Source: Pseudomonas sp. IAC-BECa141 (GTDB lineage: Bacteria; Pseudomonadota; Gammaproteobacteria; Pseudomonadales; Pseudomonadaceae). Taken from it: a DNA stretch of 64,000 bases. Made by a program: the position numbers and the translations under genes. The stretch is from assembly GCF_020544405.1 (NCBI RefSeq), contig NZ_CP065410.1, forward strand, positions 1,922,001-1,986,000. The letters run 5' to 3'. This document shows, one piece after another, positions 25,011 through 35,179 of this stretch (the stretch's first letter is position 1; each line of letters starts with the position of its first letter). Below the pieces are notes generated by a model. It saw only the letters and a list, made by a program, of their open reading frames with translations. It searched no databases and had not been told where the DNA came from.

Positions 25011-25730
25011 ATGAATACCGGTAACTTTGTTCGTATCTGCGTACTGTTCACGCTCTTATTGCTATCTGGAGTAACACTCGCAGGTATTCAAGTGAGTGGG
25101 ACGAGAATCGTTTTTCCAGCGTCGGATCATGAAGCTTCGCTTCAGGTTCGTAACGAGGGTAACGATGACATTATGATCCAGTCTTGGATTGAGGCGGGTG
25201 CAGGAGAGGCCAATGGTGAAATCCCTTTTGCGATAACACCATCACTTGCACGCCTTAGCTATCGCAAGCAGCAGACGTTGCGCATTTTCTACCAAGGCAA
25301 AGGGCTGCCAGAAGACCGGGAGACTGCAGTCTGGGTGAGTGTTCAGGAAATACCTCAGGTCAGTGGTTCAGAAAACAGCTTGCAGGTGGCTTTCCGTCAA
25401 CGCTTGAAGTTGTTTTATCGCCCTAACGGTTTGCCAGGGAGCGCAGATGAAGCCGCCGGCACGTTGAAGTGGAATATTCTGAGAACAGCAGGCCAAGCAG
25501 TATTGTTGGTAACCAATGACTCAGCCTTTCATGTCTCGTTCGCCAAGGTGAGCGTAATCGCGGATCAGAAAGAATATGTACTTGAGCCTACCATGATTGG
25601 TCCGCGTGGCTCCCAGAAGATGGCAATCAAGGGACTTCCAGCGTCGGTCGGAGGCGACGCACAAGTTGTCTGGGAATCTATCAATGACTACGGCGCGCTG
25701 ATCGATCACAAGGCATCGATCAAATTCTGA
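25011..25730 (+). CDS. Periplasmic fimbrial chaperone
   Basis: 239 residues. Signal peptide (CVLFTLLLLSGVTLAG), then two immunoglobulin-like domains. The pilin-binding Arg in VSGTRIVFPASD and Lys in QRLKLFYRPNGLPG are both present. The chaperone caps subunits by donating its G1 strand. It follows the pilin gene on the same strand and precedes the usher by about 80 bases. Family is certain; the FGS subclass is my reading. Confidence 0.93.
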   Translation: MNTGNFVRICVLFTLLLLSGVTLAGIQVSGTRIVFPASDHEASLQVRNEGNDDIMIQSWIEAGAGEANGEIPFAITPSLARLSYRKQQTLRIFYQGKGLPEDRETAVWVSVQEIPQVSGSENSLQVAFRQRLKLFYRPNGLPGSADEAAGTLKWNILRTAGQAVLLVTNDSAFHVSFAKVSVIADQKEYVLEPTMIGPRGSQKMAIKGLPASVGGDAQVVWESINDYGALIDHKASIKF

Positions 25731-25813
25731 CGTAGCTGCATCTTTTTTAGCAATGTGATCCGCGCACGCCATGGGGAAGTCCCCAGTATTCCCCGTGCAC
25801 AGGAAGTCGCTTT

Positions 25814-28370
25814 TTGACGGAATTTCGGCCTTATTCCATGCAAATTAGAAAATACAGAAGGAAGTCGCGGAAGGCGTGTGCTCAGCAGAAGCCTAGTAAA
25901 TATCTTTCCTGCTTGGCCGCTGCAAGTATGTTGGGCGCTTCTGCTGCGTCCGCTGCGCAGTTCAACCCAATGTTCTTGAAGGACAAAGGCGCAAAGGTCG
26001 ACCTGCGTTTCTTTGAACAATCAAATGGCGTAATGCCTGGCGTTTATAGCGTTGATGTTTATCTAAACCAGCGTCTTGAGCGACGCCAAGATATCTCTTT
26101 CGTTGCTGACGAAGATACGCCAAATGCTGATGCGCACCCCGTCCTGAGCTTCGGTTTGCTTCGTGAATTAGGTGTGGACGTCGAGCGGCTACTAAAAGAG
26201 GGCATTGTATCTAAAGGAGTTACAGAAGAAGAGCCCGTTAGCATATTGCGTATAGACGGGGCGGTAGTGGAAATGGATGTTTCCAAGTTGTCTCTGTCTA
26301 TCAGTATTCCACAGGCGTATATCAAGCGGCGTTCGCGCGGCTATGTTGATCCATCGCTGTGGGATGACGGGATCACTGCTGCATTTACGAACTATCAGCT
26401 GAACTTCAACCGTAATACGGGGGGGGATTTGAGAGTAACTACGGGTATCTCGGATTACGTAACGGCTTCAACATAGGGCAATGGCGCTTTCGTAACAATT
26501 CTTCGCTCAGCCAGAGCACCGGTATGTCGCGAAGCTTTTCAAGCAACCGCACCTATCTTGAACATGACGTGACGTCCATCAAAGGCCGATTTGCAGTCGG
26601 ACAGCTTTATACAAATGGCGACATTTTCGACAGTAGCCGCTTTCGAGGAATTCAGCTCGGTTCAGACATCGGTATGCTTCCTGATGACGAATCAGGTTAT
26701 GCACCCGTTGTGCGCGGCATTGCTGAAACCCATGCCACTGTCGAAGTTCGTCAGAACGGTTACGTTATCTACTCTACCACTGTCTCGCCAGGTGCCTTTG
26801 AGATTCACGATATTTATCCTGGTGGTTCCAACGGCGACTTAGAAGTCACGATCATTGAATCCGATGGACGTCAGCGCAAATATACTCAAGCATATTCCTA
26901 TTTGCCGGTGATGGTACGGCAGGGGACGTTCCAGTACAGCCTGTCTTTGGGCAAATACGACAACGAAGGGATGGAGTCTCCGAATTTAATTCAGGGAACA
27001 GCGGTCTACGGTGCAACCGATAATCTGACCACGTATGGAGGTGTGCTTAGTGCCGAAGGCTACAACGCTTTTAACTTTGGCCTCGGCCTGAACACGGGAA
27101 TGGGGGGATGTCGCTCGATATCACCAACAGTCAATCGCGTCCGGATACTGGCAAGGCCACAACCGGGCAAAGTGCGCGCTTTCTTTATTCGAAAACTCTC
27201 AATAGCACCAATACAACATTCACGATGGTGGGTTACCGTTATTCCACATCGGGTTATCGAACGCTAAGCGAGCACATTCAGGAAAACAGCGAAGCTGACC
27301 AACAAAATTTCATCAGTGGTCGCCCCAAGAGTCGACTCGATCTGAACATCAACCAGACTATTGGTGGGCGTGGTTCTGTTTTTGTCAGTGCGGGTGAGAC
27401 TAACTATTGGAACCGTGCCGGTAGTACCCGACGTCTGCAGCTGGGGTACAGTGGTAGTGTTGGCGAAGTTACCTACAGTATTACTGCTTCACATACGCAG
27501 AGTGGTGGCCGATCGCGGGAATCAGATAACCAACTTGCGTTCGCCGTGAGTATTCCCTTTGGTTCTAGTTCCCGTTCTCAGCGTGTATATAGCAACTTTA
27601 CCCGTTCGGTCAAAGATGACGACAGTCTTCAGACTGGGGTTTCAGGTTATCTCGACGATGCCGGCAAGCTCTCTTATTCCGCCCAAGCGGGTACCTATGG
27701 TAGTCAGCGTTCCAGCAGTGTCGGTATGGGCTGGGATGCTCCAATGGCCAAAGTGGCAGGAAATTACTCGATGGCTGGCTCCTCCCGTCACATGGATCTA
27801 TCCGCGTCTGGGTCTGTGGTCGCTCACAGTAGTGGTGTCACTTTTGGCCAACCTGTCGGCGAAACTTTCGCGCTGGTGGAGGTGCCGGGTGTCAAGGGCG
27901 CAACCGTCAATGGCGCAACTTCACGTACCGATAGCTCCGGATACGCGATTGAAAGTTACGTACAGCCTTACCGTTATAACGATATTGGTCTCGACACCCA
28001 GACACTTGGCACAGATGTGGACGTTCTTGAAACTTCTGCGCGAGTTGTGCCGCGCCGTGGGGCTGTGGTCAAGGCGCACTTCGATGCATCGTCTGGAAGA
28101 CGTGTGCAGATCGATCTTGTACTACATGACGGAAAGAAGCTGCCATTTGGTGCTCAGGTAGAAGATGAGGGGGGCAAATTATTGGCAGTGGTTGATAACC
28201 AGTCGCGTGCACTGGTCTTCGGTATCAAGAATGAAGGATGGTTGAAAGTGAAGTGGGCGGACGGAATATGCTCCGCGCCTTATAAGTTACCTCCAAAAGA
28301 CAATGCGTTGACCTATGACCGAATGAATATCACCTGCGGTTTTCAGGCTGATCGAGGAACCAAAAATTGA
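25814..28370 (+). pseudogene. Outer-membrane fimbrial usher, FimD/PapC family, interrupted by two frameshifts in G runs
   Basis: Three consecutive frames together cover a complete usher: N-terminal domain with signal peptide (25814-26476), barrel and plug (26430-27100), barrel end and C-terminal domains (27108-28370). The first break is at a run of eight G (26409-26416), the second at a run of six G (27102-27107). Adding one G at each (or removing two) restores a frame of about 852 residues, the normal usher length. The TTG at 25814 has AGGAAG at good spacing; an ATG at 25838 is the alternative. It is either truly broken, phase variable, or a sequencing undercall. The adhesin gene overlaps its end by 4 nt. 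Confidence 0.88.
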
Positions 28371-29347
28371 AGTGTCTAATGTCTGTTTTTTTAACCATTT
28401 TTTTCATGATGATAGGTAGTAATGCCAGAGCAGATAATTCTGCCAGATGTTATTGGTATGTAGGTGGTGTCAACCAGTATGTTAAAAGATTTTTTACTTC
28501 TGCGCCTTCGCCAAAAACACTTTATTTCGCTAAGATTGGCGATCGAATGGCTTATCAGTCAATAAATCTGGCGGCGCAGAGTTTAAATTACGTGAAGTGC
28601 CCAGGGTTAACATCTATTAATTTTACTTATACGATGGATGGTGAATTGGTTGATGGATTTAGTGATGTATATCAGACTAACATACCAGGGGTTGGAGTGC
28701 GTATGAAAAATCCGGAGCTCAACCAGAGTGTGCCCTTTTCGGGGAGTGGTAGAAGCTGTGCAAACTGTGTGGTAGGGCTTCCGAATAAATTTGACGTTGA
28801 ATATGTTCGCACTGGTAGGGATGTGAAGACGGGGAATGTTTCGTTGAACTTTAAGGTTCGCGCTATGTTTCAAGACTGGGATGCTGCAGAAATTTCAATT
28901 ATTGGTACGAATGAACTAAGCTCGCAAACCTTTTTTTCTGGATGTTCTGGTAGCAAAACTCAAGACATCCCTCTTGGTAAAGTGGCGATTGCTCTTCTTG
29001 AACAACAGACACCTCGCAATGTTGGCCTAGAAATCTTGTGCACCGGAGTTTTACCAGGGACGAAACTGCCCTTGAAAGTTTACTTTGAAGGGAGCAATGA
29101 CGGCCCAGGGATGCTCAATCTGACACCAGGCGGCGCGGAGGGTATTGGTATCTCGCTGACCACGGCAAGCGGAGTGAAGCTACCTTTCAATAAGGCAGGG
29201 GGGCTTGCTATGAAATGGGTGAAAACCGAGCAAGACGGCGAATTGTATTCCTTCGATTTCGACGCGAAGTACGCACGCAAAGGGGGTGTTGAACCAAAAC
29301 CCGGGCGGGCGGATGCTGTGTTGAACTACATCCTGGATTACAACTGA
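28367..29347 (+). CDS. Fimbrial tip adhesin (two-domain)
   Basis: 326 residues with a signal peptide (CLMSVFLTIFFMMIGSNARA). The N-terminal part (about 25-190) contains a spread of Cys residues and would be the receptor-binding domain; the C-terminal part from about 200 is a pilin-like domain with Cys in FFSGCSG and LEILCTG and a final strand VLNYILDYN with penultimate Tyr. It overlaps the usher end by ATGA. The first 500 bases are clearly AT-rich compared with the core genome. The receptor cannot be told from sequence. Confidence 0.82.
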   Translation: MKCLMSVFLTIFFMMIGSNARADNSARCYWYVGGVNQYVKRFFTSAPSPKTLYFAKIGDRMAYQSINLAAQSLNYVKCPGLTSINFTYTMDGELVDGFSDVYQTNIPGVGVRMKNPELNQSVPFSGSGRSCANCVVGLPNKFDVEYVRTGRDVKTGNVSLNFKVRAMFQDWDAAEISIIGTNELSSQTFFSGCSGSKTQDIPLGKVAIALLEQQTPRNVGLEILCTGVLPGTKLPLKVYFEGSNDGPGMLNLTPGGAEGIGISLTTASGVKLPFNKAGGLAMKWVKTEQDGELYSFDFDAKYARKGGVEPKPGRADAVLNYILDYN

Positions 29348-29393
29348 AGCCACTGTTTGCAGGTCGAGTGTTCAATGCTCGACCTACATGAAA

Positions 29394-30242
29394 TCACGCT
29401 GCAAAATTATTGTTTCGCGAGGTGAGTCCCGCTAGGAGGGATTCAAATGGCATCGGGCGTGCGCAGTAATAGCCTTGCCCGATCCTTACTCCCATCTCTG
29501 ACAGGCAGCAACGCTGCTCTTCCGTTTCTATTCCTTCCACAACCAGTTGTATGCCCAGCTCTCTAGCCAGCATGACCGTCGTCCGGGCGATACTGCGGTG
29601 TTTTGACGAACTGAGTATCTGCCGCGTGAATTCGCCAGCTAGTTTAATTTCATCGAAAGGTAGTTGGCACAAGCGAAACAGCGACGACTGGCCTGTCCCA
29701 TAATCGTCTAGTGACAGACGTACACCGAGCTGACGAAGGCGAATTACACTCTTAATACAGACTTCGTCCGCTATTGTAGGACCATCCTCTGTTATTTCGA
29801 AAGTTACCGATGCCAAAGGTAGGGGATGCTTTTCTAGGCGACTGATCAGCTTTTCGAGAAAATTGGTATTGGATAATTGTGACAGGCTTAAATTAAAGGC
29901 GAATCCAAATCTATGACCTTTGTCGTGTAGGACAATTTGATGAGCAAGACCTTGCTGGAGGAGGTTGTGCAGCAAATCATCGAGCAGATTTTCGCGGAAC
30001 ATCGTTGGTATGAATACGGCGGGTGCCAAAAGGCCATGGTCAGGATGCTTCCATCGCGCAAGGACTTCCACTGAAAGCAGTGCATTGCTGTTCAGATCAA
30101 ATTTCGGTTGTAGAAACGCCTTGAATTCGCCTTGACGCAACCCTTTACGAATTTCTTGGGCCTGCACTGTGTCAGTCTTTAACTGTGTGTCAGGTCGATT
30201 AAGGTCGCTGTCGGTATTTATGATGCAGAATGCAGTGCGCAT
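29394..30242 (-). CDS. EAL-domain cyclic-di-GMP phosphodiesterase without receiver domain
   Basis: 282 residues, of which about 35-275 form the EAL domain. The signature is EVL (SVEVLARWKHP) with the catalytic Glu kept; the Asn in NLSLSQL, Glu in TFEITEDG, Asp pair in LDDYGTG, Lys in IKLAGEF, Glu in VVEGIET and the QGYY motif are all present, so activity is plausible. Only about 34 residues precede the domain, so the receiver domain found in RocR-type proteins is absent. It lies downstream of the sensor kinase on the same strand, 127 bases apart, and convergent with the fimbrial operon. Confidence 0.88.
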   Translation of the reverse strand: MRTAFCIINTDSDLNRPDTQLKTDTVQAQEIRKGLRQGEFKAFLQPKFDLNSNALLSVEVLARWKHPDHGLLAPAVFIPTMFRENLLDDLLHNLLQQGLAHQIVLHDKGHRFGFAFNLSLSQLSNTNFLEKLISRLEKHPLPLASVTFEITEDGPTIADEVCIKSVIRLRQLGVRLSLDDYGTGQSSLFRLCQLPFDEIKLAGEFTRQILSSSKHRSIARTTVMLARELGIQLVVEGIETEEQRCCLSEMGVRIGQGYYCARPMPFESLLAGLTSRNNNFAA

Positions 30243-30369
30243 GTCGTGAAGCCCTGGTTAAAATTTTCGACCAAGGGTATGTGAGTAATTAATTATGGCT
30301 TCAGAGATGTATCTGGATTGAATTCGAGATAAATCTTGAATTGGCCTGAGATTTTTCTTGGTGTCTAAG

Positions 30370-33300
30370 TCAGCGTACTAGCAGTGATTTATTTATGTTT
30401 TCCAGACAGCTGAGGATTGCCTGTCCTGAATCGTTAATGTCCCTGCCGATTCTTCCACTAGCAAGTTCTTCCATTTCTAGGCAACGTTCCAATAGAATCT
30501 GGTGATTCAACAGGTAAGCAGTGCCTTTTATTTTGTGGACAATGCGCTTGATTTCTACGAGATCGTGGGTTTCCAGCGCTCGGCGTAGCGCAGCACTTTC
30601 ACCCTCGTTGCTCCTCGTAACCTGCTCGGCCATTTTTGCGCGGATATTACTCGTCCAGGATGGACCGCCGTGCGCGTTAGGCTGCTCGTGTCCAAACTTG
30701 GGAATCATCTGATTGAGCGCAGCGAGATCAGTAGGTTTCGCCAGCACGTGATCCATACCAGCAATTCGGCATGCTTGCTGGACTTCGCGCTGAGCATCCG
30801 CCGTCAGACCAATGATCAGACCGGGTTTAATGCCTCTGCCTTTCTCAATACGTCGAATCGACCGGGTCATTTCTAACCCATCCATTTCGGGCATGTTGCA
30901 ATCAGTGATCACGATATCGACCTCATGCTCACTCCAGACTCCAAGTCCCTCCAGACCATTGTTAGCGGTTAGTGTGCGATGTCCTAGGTATTCAATTTGC
31001 TGAACGAGTAAATATTGACTCGGCAGGTGGTCTTCGACGATCAATACGGTGAGTATTTCATGAGCTTCTTGGGGCGCTTGTGCCTTCAGAGAAGGTAATA
31101 CAGTAGCGTCAACGATCACCTTTTCAAGATTGATTGAAAAACTCATCTGGGTGCCGCTACCCAACTCGCTCTGGACCTGCAGGGTGCTTTGCATCAGCTT
31201 ACAAAGTGCTTGGCTGATGGCCAGTCCTAGCCCGGCACCCGCATTAGGATCACTCACGGCGCCATCGGCCAGGTAAAATGGTTTGAATAGCTGATCCAGA
31301 TGTATTGAATGGATACCCGCTCCGGTATCGCTGACACTGATACAAAAGCTCAATGTAGAGCTTCCAACTGCCTGTACCGAGCACTGGATACTAATTGTCC
31401 CGTACTCAGTGAACTTGATTGCGTTACTCAGCAAGTTTGAGACGATCTGTTTGATCTTGACGGCATCGGCCCAAACCTGTTCCTCCGCCAGTGCATCGAT
31501 ATTCAGTTTTATATGCAGCTGTTTCTGCCGTGCGAGTCCAGAGAACACATTGCTCACAGACTCCAGCAGATCCTTCATCCGCACCGGTTCAGGCGTCAGA
31601 ACTAACTTGGCCGACTCTATGCGTGAGATATCAAGGATGTCGCCGATCAGGGCCAATAGGCTGATGGCCGATTCGTAGGCAATATGAATGGACTGCCGAT
31701 TTAGCTCGGCGTCTACCTTGCGTGTCAGCACCAGCTCCAGCATGCCTATGATGGCATTGAGCGGAGTGCGAATCTCATGGCTCATCGTCGCGAGAAACAC
31801 ACTTTTGGCACGGCTGGCCCGATCCGCTGACTCTTTGGCAACCTGCAGTTCGTCCAGTAGCAACTGGCGCTGTTGTAAATCTAGCCGTTTACGACGGATA
31901 CGACGACGCTGAGCTAGAATCAGGAGGCCAGCAACAACAAGCAAGACGCCGAGCACCTCAAAAGAACGCCAGACGTACGATGTTACCCCCTCCCAGTACT
32001 TGTCATCAGTCGCCGAGTTAGCGCGCCATCTACCAATAATCTGTAAGTTCTTGCGAGGCGTTATGTCAAGCATTGCCTTGTCGAGTATGGATATGAATAA
32101 CATCTGATCCTTCGGTGCTGCAAACACGATTCCCACACCTGGACCGTTGAAGACACCTCCGATCCTCAGGCTACTTTCATATTTGTAGGATAGGTAGTAG
32201 CGGGCTACGTTGGCGGGCGCCAAGACCATATCGGCACTGCTTTCCCGTACCAGCTTGAAAGCCTCTCCCATCGTCTCGGTTTCTTTAAAAGCAACATTTG
32301 GATACTGGCGGCGCAACGATTTGGGATCGGCATAGCCTTTCGCAAACGCGACCACAGTTCGGCTTTTCGCATCAAGGTTGACTTGTGCTGCTTCTTGACG
32401 TTGTACAAAGAGATAGGGGGCTGTAGTCAGTGGCCTGGTATGAAGATACGGCAATGAAGTTGGTGATGTGGTCGGCAGTATGCTGAGAATCGCTTTGCCG
32501 TGATCAAGTAGCTCGTCAGCCTCGGTGATCGAGCTGACGCGATGAATATCGAAACGGATGCCTGCCTTGCGTCGAATGATGTCCAGAACGTCAGATGCGA
32601 TGCCGTTGAACCGTCCTCGGCTATTGAAGAAGGCGTAAGGTGCCAGATCCTCACTGACAGCCAACGGCACCGTTGGAGACCGGTCGAGCCATTCACGTTC
32701 CGCGGCGCTGAGTCGATTACGAAACTCGCTCGGATTACAGTCCTCGGTATCGCCCCACAGGTATTGGGCATTGATGATTTGGCAGCGGTCCAGCCCCCCC
32801 AGCATTCGGTCAATAATGTCCTGCAATATTTTGTCATCCGGCCTCAGACCGAATCCGACTTTTACCTCAGGTAGCTTCGCACTTTGGTTAACGACAAGTT
32901 GACTGCTGAATAGCTGGCTGGACAAATAATGGCTGGAGAGTGTGTCACCCAGAAATACATCGTTCTCCCCGGTCAGCACCGATGCCATTGCCAGCAGGGC
33001 GGAGGGGTAATGTTGGAAGCGCCCCCGGCCTCCAATACTTTCAAACATGTCAAGAATTTTACTGTTGGAGAAGGCAATCCGGGTTTGTCCATCCTTGGTG
33101 CTGTATTCGTGTAAATCTCCGCCTTCGGAAAAAAGCGCTAGGTCTGTCAAAGCATAAGGAGAGCTAAGACTCAAACCCTGATTTTTGGCCATCAACGGGG
33201 TGACGTTGCTAACCATATCGATGGTTCCGTCACGCAGTGCAGCATACATGGCTTCGCGAGTTTGGAATGATTGCAGTCGAGTAGGAACGTGAAGCTCTCG

Positions 33301-33585
33301 CTGAAACGCCATCAGGTAGTCAGCCATCAAGCCTTCGAAGCGTTGGTCTTCCTCAAAGATTCGAAAGGGCGGCAGTGAATCCTCAAATACACCAACAACG
33401 AGCACTTTTTTCCGTGCAAGCCATTGCTGATCCGATTCGGAAAGATGGGCTACTAGCTCACTCAGTGATTGTCGTGCAACGGGTATCAATTCTTGGGCAT
33501 ATAAAAGCTTGCCGGAGCCACAGAGTAAAAGAAGCAATACTGACAGGATTTGAACGGGCTGCAGGTAGGCTTTCACGTGAGGCAC
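30370..33585 (-). CDS. BvgS-like hybrid sensor histidine kinase
   Basis: 1071 residues. Layout: signal/anchor segment at about 12-30; two periplasmic solute-binding-like domains (about 50-285 and 290-525); membrane segment [16 protein letters not shown] near 550; HisKA with [14 protein letters not shown] near 605; ATPase with [16 protein letters not shown] and GAGLGLAIS; receiver with [10 protein letters not shown]... and Asp in [12 protein letters not shown] near 890; C-terminal Hpt with [11 protein letters not shown] near 1020. There is no PAS domain, unlike BvgS itself. The start is GTG at 33585, two bases after the regulator gene, so the two are coupled. It matches RocS-type kinases that control cup fimbriae in P. 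aeruginosa. Confidence 0.92.
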   Translation of the reverse strand: MPHVKAYLQPVQILSVLLLLLCGSGKLLYAQELIPVARQSLSELVAHLSESDQQWLARKKVLVVGVFEDSLPPFRIFEEDQRFEGLMADYLMAFQRELHVPTRLQSFQTREAMYAALRDGTIDMVSNVTPLMAKNQGLSLSSPYALTDLALFSEGGDLHEYSTKDGQTRIAFSNSKILDMFESIGGRGRFQHYPSALLAMASVLTGENDVFLGDTLSSHYLSSQLFSSQLVVNQSAKLPEVKVGFGLRPDDKILQDIIDRMLGGLDRCQIINAQYLWGDTEDCNPSEFRNRLSAAEREWLDRSPTVPLAVSEDLAPYAFFNSRGRFNGIASDVLDIIRRKAGIRFDIHRVSSITEADELLDHGKAILSILPTTSPTSLPYLHTRPLTTAPYLFVQRQEAAQVNLDAKSRTVVAFAKGYADPKSLRRQYPNVAFKETETMGEAFKLVRESSADMVLAPANVARYYLSYKYESSLRIGGVFNGPGVGIVFAAPKDQMLFISILDKAMLDITPRKNLQIIGRWRANSATDDKYWEGVTSYVWRSFEVLGVLLVVAGLLILAQRRRIRRKRLDLQQRQLLLDELQVAKESADRASRAKSVFLATMSHEIRTPLNAIIGMLELVLTRKVDAELNRQSIHIAYESAISLLALIGDILDISRIESAKLVLTPEPVRMKDLLESVSNVFSGLARQKQLHIKLNIDALAEEQVWADAVKIKQIVSNLLSNAIKFTEYGTISIQCSVQAVGSSTLSFCISVSDTGAGIHSIHLDQLFKPFYLADGAVSDPNAGAGLGLAISQALCKLMQSTLQVQSELGSGTQMSFSINLEKVIVDATVLPSLKAQAPQEAHEILTVLIVEDHLPSQYLLVQQIEYLGHRTLTANNGLEGLGVWSEHEVDIVITDCNMPEMDGLEMTRSIRRIEKGRGIKPGLIIGLTADAQREVQQACRIAGMDHVLAKPTDLAALNQMIPKFGHEQPNAHGGPSWTSNIRAKMAEQVTRSNEGESAALRRALETHDLVEIKRIVHKIKGTAYLLNHQILLERCLEMEELASGRIGRDINDSGQAILSCLENINKSLLVR

Positions 33586-33587
33586 CG

Positions 33588-34205
33588 CTATATCAAATTA
33601 TGCCGGCGAGCAATGTCGGCCAGTTCGATCAGCGAGTTAGCACCCAACTTGCTTTGGATGTTGACCTTGTGCCCACTGACTGTCTTGGTGCTCAGGTTTA
33701 GGCGAGTAGCAATCTCAGCATTGGAAAAACCCTCAGCCAGCAACTTGAAGATCTGCAACTCCCTGTCGGTAAGACCTTCGACGTCGGTTGTCAGCTCGAC
33801 GTTGCCAAGTAGAGGCATGGCATCTTTTGGAAAAAAAATGTATCCGTCTGCCACTGTCTCCATCGCTTTGACCAGCTTGCTGATAGGTTCGCTTTTGCTG
33901 ACGAAACCACTGGCACCGGACTGCAGGCACCGCGATGCGTAGTTTTCCTTGGCCTGGGAGGTGTAGACCAGCACGCGGGTATCTAGCTTGTCTCGCCTGA
34001 TGCGTTTTAGCACCGTCAGGCCGTCGACTTTTTCCAACCCTATGTCCAGGATCACTATGTCGGGCTTGAGCGACTCAATCATTCGCACGGCTTCAACGCC
34101 GTCGGCAGTTTCGCCTACGGCCTCAAAGCCGACCGGTTCGAGAGCTGAGCGAATGGCATGGCAGATCAGTGGATGATCATCAACGATCAGGATTTTTTTA
34201 CTCAT
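33588..34205 (-). CDS. BvgA-like LuxR-family response regulator
   Basis: 205 residues. Receiver: ILIVDDHPLICHAI, phospho-acceptor in DIVILDIGLEKVDG near residue 53, VYTSQ and Lys in FVSKSEP. Linker, then LuxR-type helix-turn-helix from LTDRELQIFKLLAEGFSNAE to the end. It is probably the transcriptional output of the adjacent kinase through its Hpt domain, and the fimbrial genes are the natural target. It is transcribed first, ahead of the kinase, and faces a small receiver-like gene across a 310-base divergent region. Confidence 0.92.
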   Translation of the reverse strand: MSKKILIVDDHPLICHAIRSALEPVGFEAVGETADGVEAVRMIESLKPDIVILDIGLEKVDGLTVLKRIRRDKLDTRVLVYTSQAKENYASRCLQSGASGFVSKSEPISKLVKAMETVADGYIFFPKDAMPLLGNVELTTDVEGLTDRELQIFKLLAEGFSNAEIATRLNLSTKTVSGHKVNIQSKLGANSLIELADIARRHNLI

Positions 34206-34515
34206 TCAGTCACCGAAATATGATGGCGTTTCACTCTGAGAATACGAGGAAGAGTCTTGGCTCACTTGGGTGATTTGCTCACCCCCTAATGCATTAGCCC
34301 ACGTCCATTGACAACACGTTTCTCGCACTTCATCTGAAACCAGTGCTAATTCGTTAAACCAGTGTCGCAATGATATCTCTGGAGAACACGTCAGACATCC
34401 TTTCGTGTTGTTCGGGGTATTTTTCGAGGAAAAACCTCATGTTAAACAAGATTTTTCTTGTCTACCGCGCTCGCTCATTTGCATAGGCTGCTTGGAGTTA
34501 TTCAGGAGCACAGTA
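34206..34515. promoter_or_regulatory. Divergent promoter region between regulator and receiver-like gene
   Basis: 310 bases with promoters expected in both directions. There are several short palindromes (for example TAATGCATTA at about 34290) and AT-rich stretches near 34370-34460, but no operator that I can name. CAGGAG at 34503-34508 is the ribosome site of the rightward gene. Confidence 0.4.
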
Positions 34516-34905
34516 ATGCATCGTCAACAGGAACGAGTCGCCGTGATCGGCAAGCGCCCCGGCGGACTGCTGGAGTTCACGCGCTTGCTGAACGAGCTGG
34601 GACTTTTCGACATTTCACTTCGAAATACGGCAAATCAAATTGTGGAGTTGCTGGACAAAGGTCATCGGTTCAGTGCGCTTTTTTTTGACAACTTCGACAT
34701 ACACAAAGACGGCGAAAGCGTTAAGTCCATTGCGTGTTACAGAGCAATCGACCAGATCATCCTCACGGCAGACGTAAATTCTCAGGAGCGCCGCCAGCTC
34801 CTGGAGTGGGGTAAAAAGCGTTCAGTAGCGATGCTGCAAGTCATGCAGTTACCCATTCGTACCGAGGATTTGAAAAAGGTAATGAATCCGCCGCTTACGC
34901 GTTGA
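34516..34905 (+). CDS. Small receiver-like protein with degenerate active site
   Basis: 129 residues, start at the ATG at 34516 with CAGGAG upstream. The alternating beta-alpha pattern resembles a CheY-like receiver: first strand RVAVIGKRPG, an Asp after a hydrophobic strand in SALFFDNFDI, IILTADVNSQ for the Thr strand, and LQVMQLPIRTEDLKK at the Lys/Pro position. The acidic pair of the first loop is missing (GKRPG) and the conserved Lys is not evident, so normal phosphorylation is unlikely. It is divergent from the BvgA-like gene. It may be an allosteric partner in the same circuit; this is inference. Confidence 0.6.
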   Translation: MHRQQERVAVIGKRPGGLLEFTRLLNELGLFDISLRNTANQIVELLDKGHRFSALFFDNFDIHKDGESVKSIACYRAIDQIILTADVNSQERRQLLEWGKKRSVAMLQVMQLPIRTEDLKKVMNPPLTR

Positions 34906-35022
34906 ATCGCCCGTCCTACTGTAGAAACTTCAAAGGCTCAAGAAACGGCGATTAACGCTGCGAAACCGTCTGCTTTTGGCCGGAAGCCGCCATTCGATTT
35001 ACGGCCAGGCTATCTTTCAACA
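34906..35022. other. Short region before the long inverted repeat
   Basis: 117 bases with no gene or motif that I can support. Confidence 0.3.
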
Positions 35023-35069
35023 ATGAAACAAGCCCCGCATCGTTTCGAGCGATGCGGGGCTTGTTTCAT
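35023..35069. repeat. Perfect 20-bp inverted repeat with 7-base loop
   Basis: Arms beginning ATGAAACAAG and continuing through CCCCGCATCG pair perfectly with 35050-35069 around loop TTTCGAG. It could be a terminator for either side, but it has no T-run beyond the arms. It lies about 130 bp inside the island border at folE. Confidence 0.75.
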
Positions 35070-35089
35070 GTACGTGGGATCTAAATGCC

Positions 35090-35109
35090 GTACCAATTTC
35101 TGTACCAAT
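35090..35109. repeat. Tandem GTACCAAT repeats near the island border
   Basis: GTACCAAT at 35090-35097 and again at 35102-35109, twelve bases apart. Closely spaced short direct repeats beside an insertion border are typical arm or excisionase sites of tyrosine recombinases; that reading is inference because no integrase is in the window. Confidence 0.45.
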
Positions 35110-35179
35110 AACCGTGTTTTAGCACGAAATTCTGAGTTTTCCTCGGTGCTAAGCCCCTGATTTCATTACCCCTGAGAAC

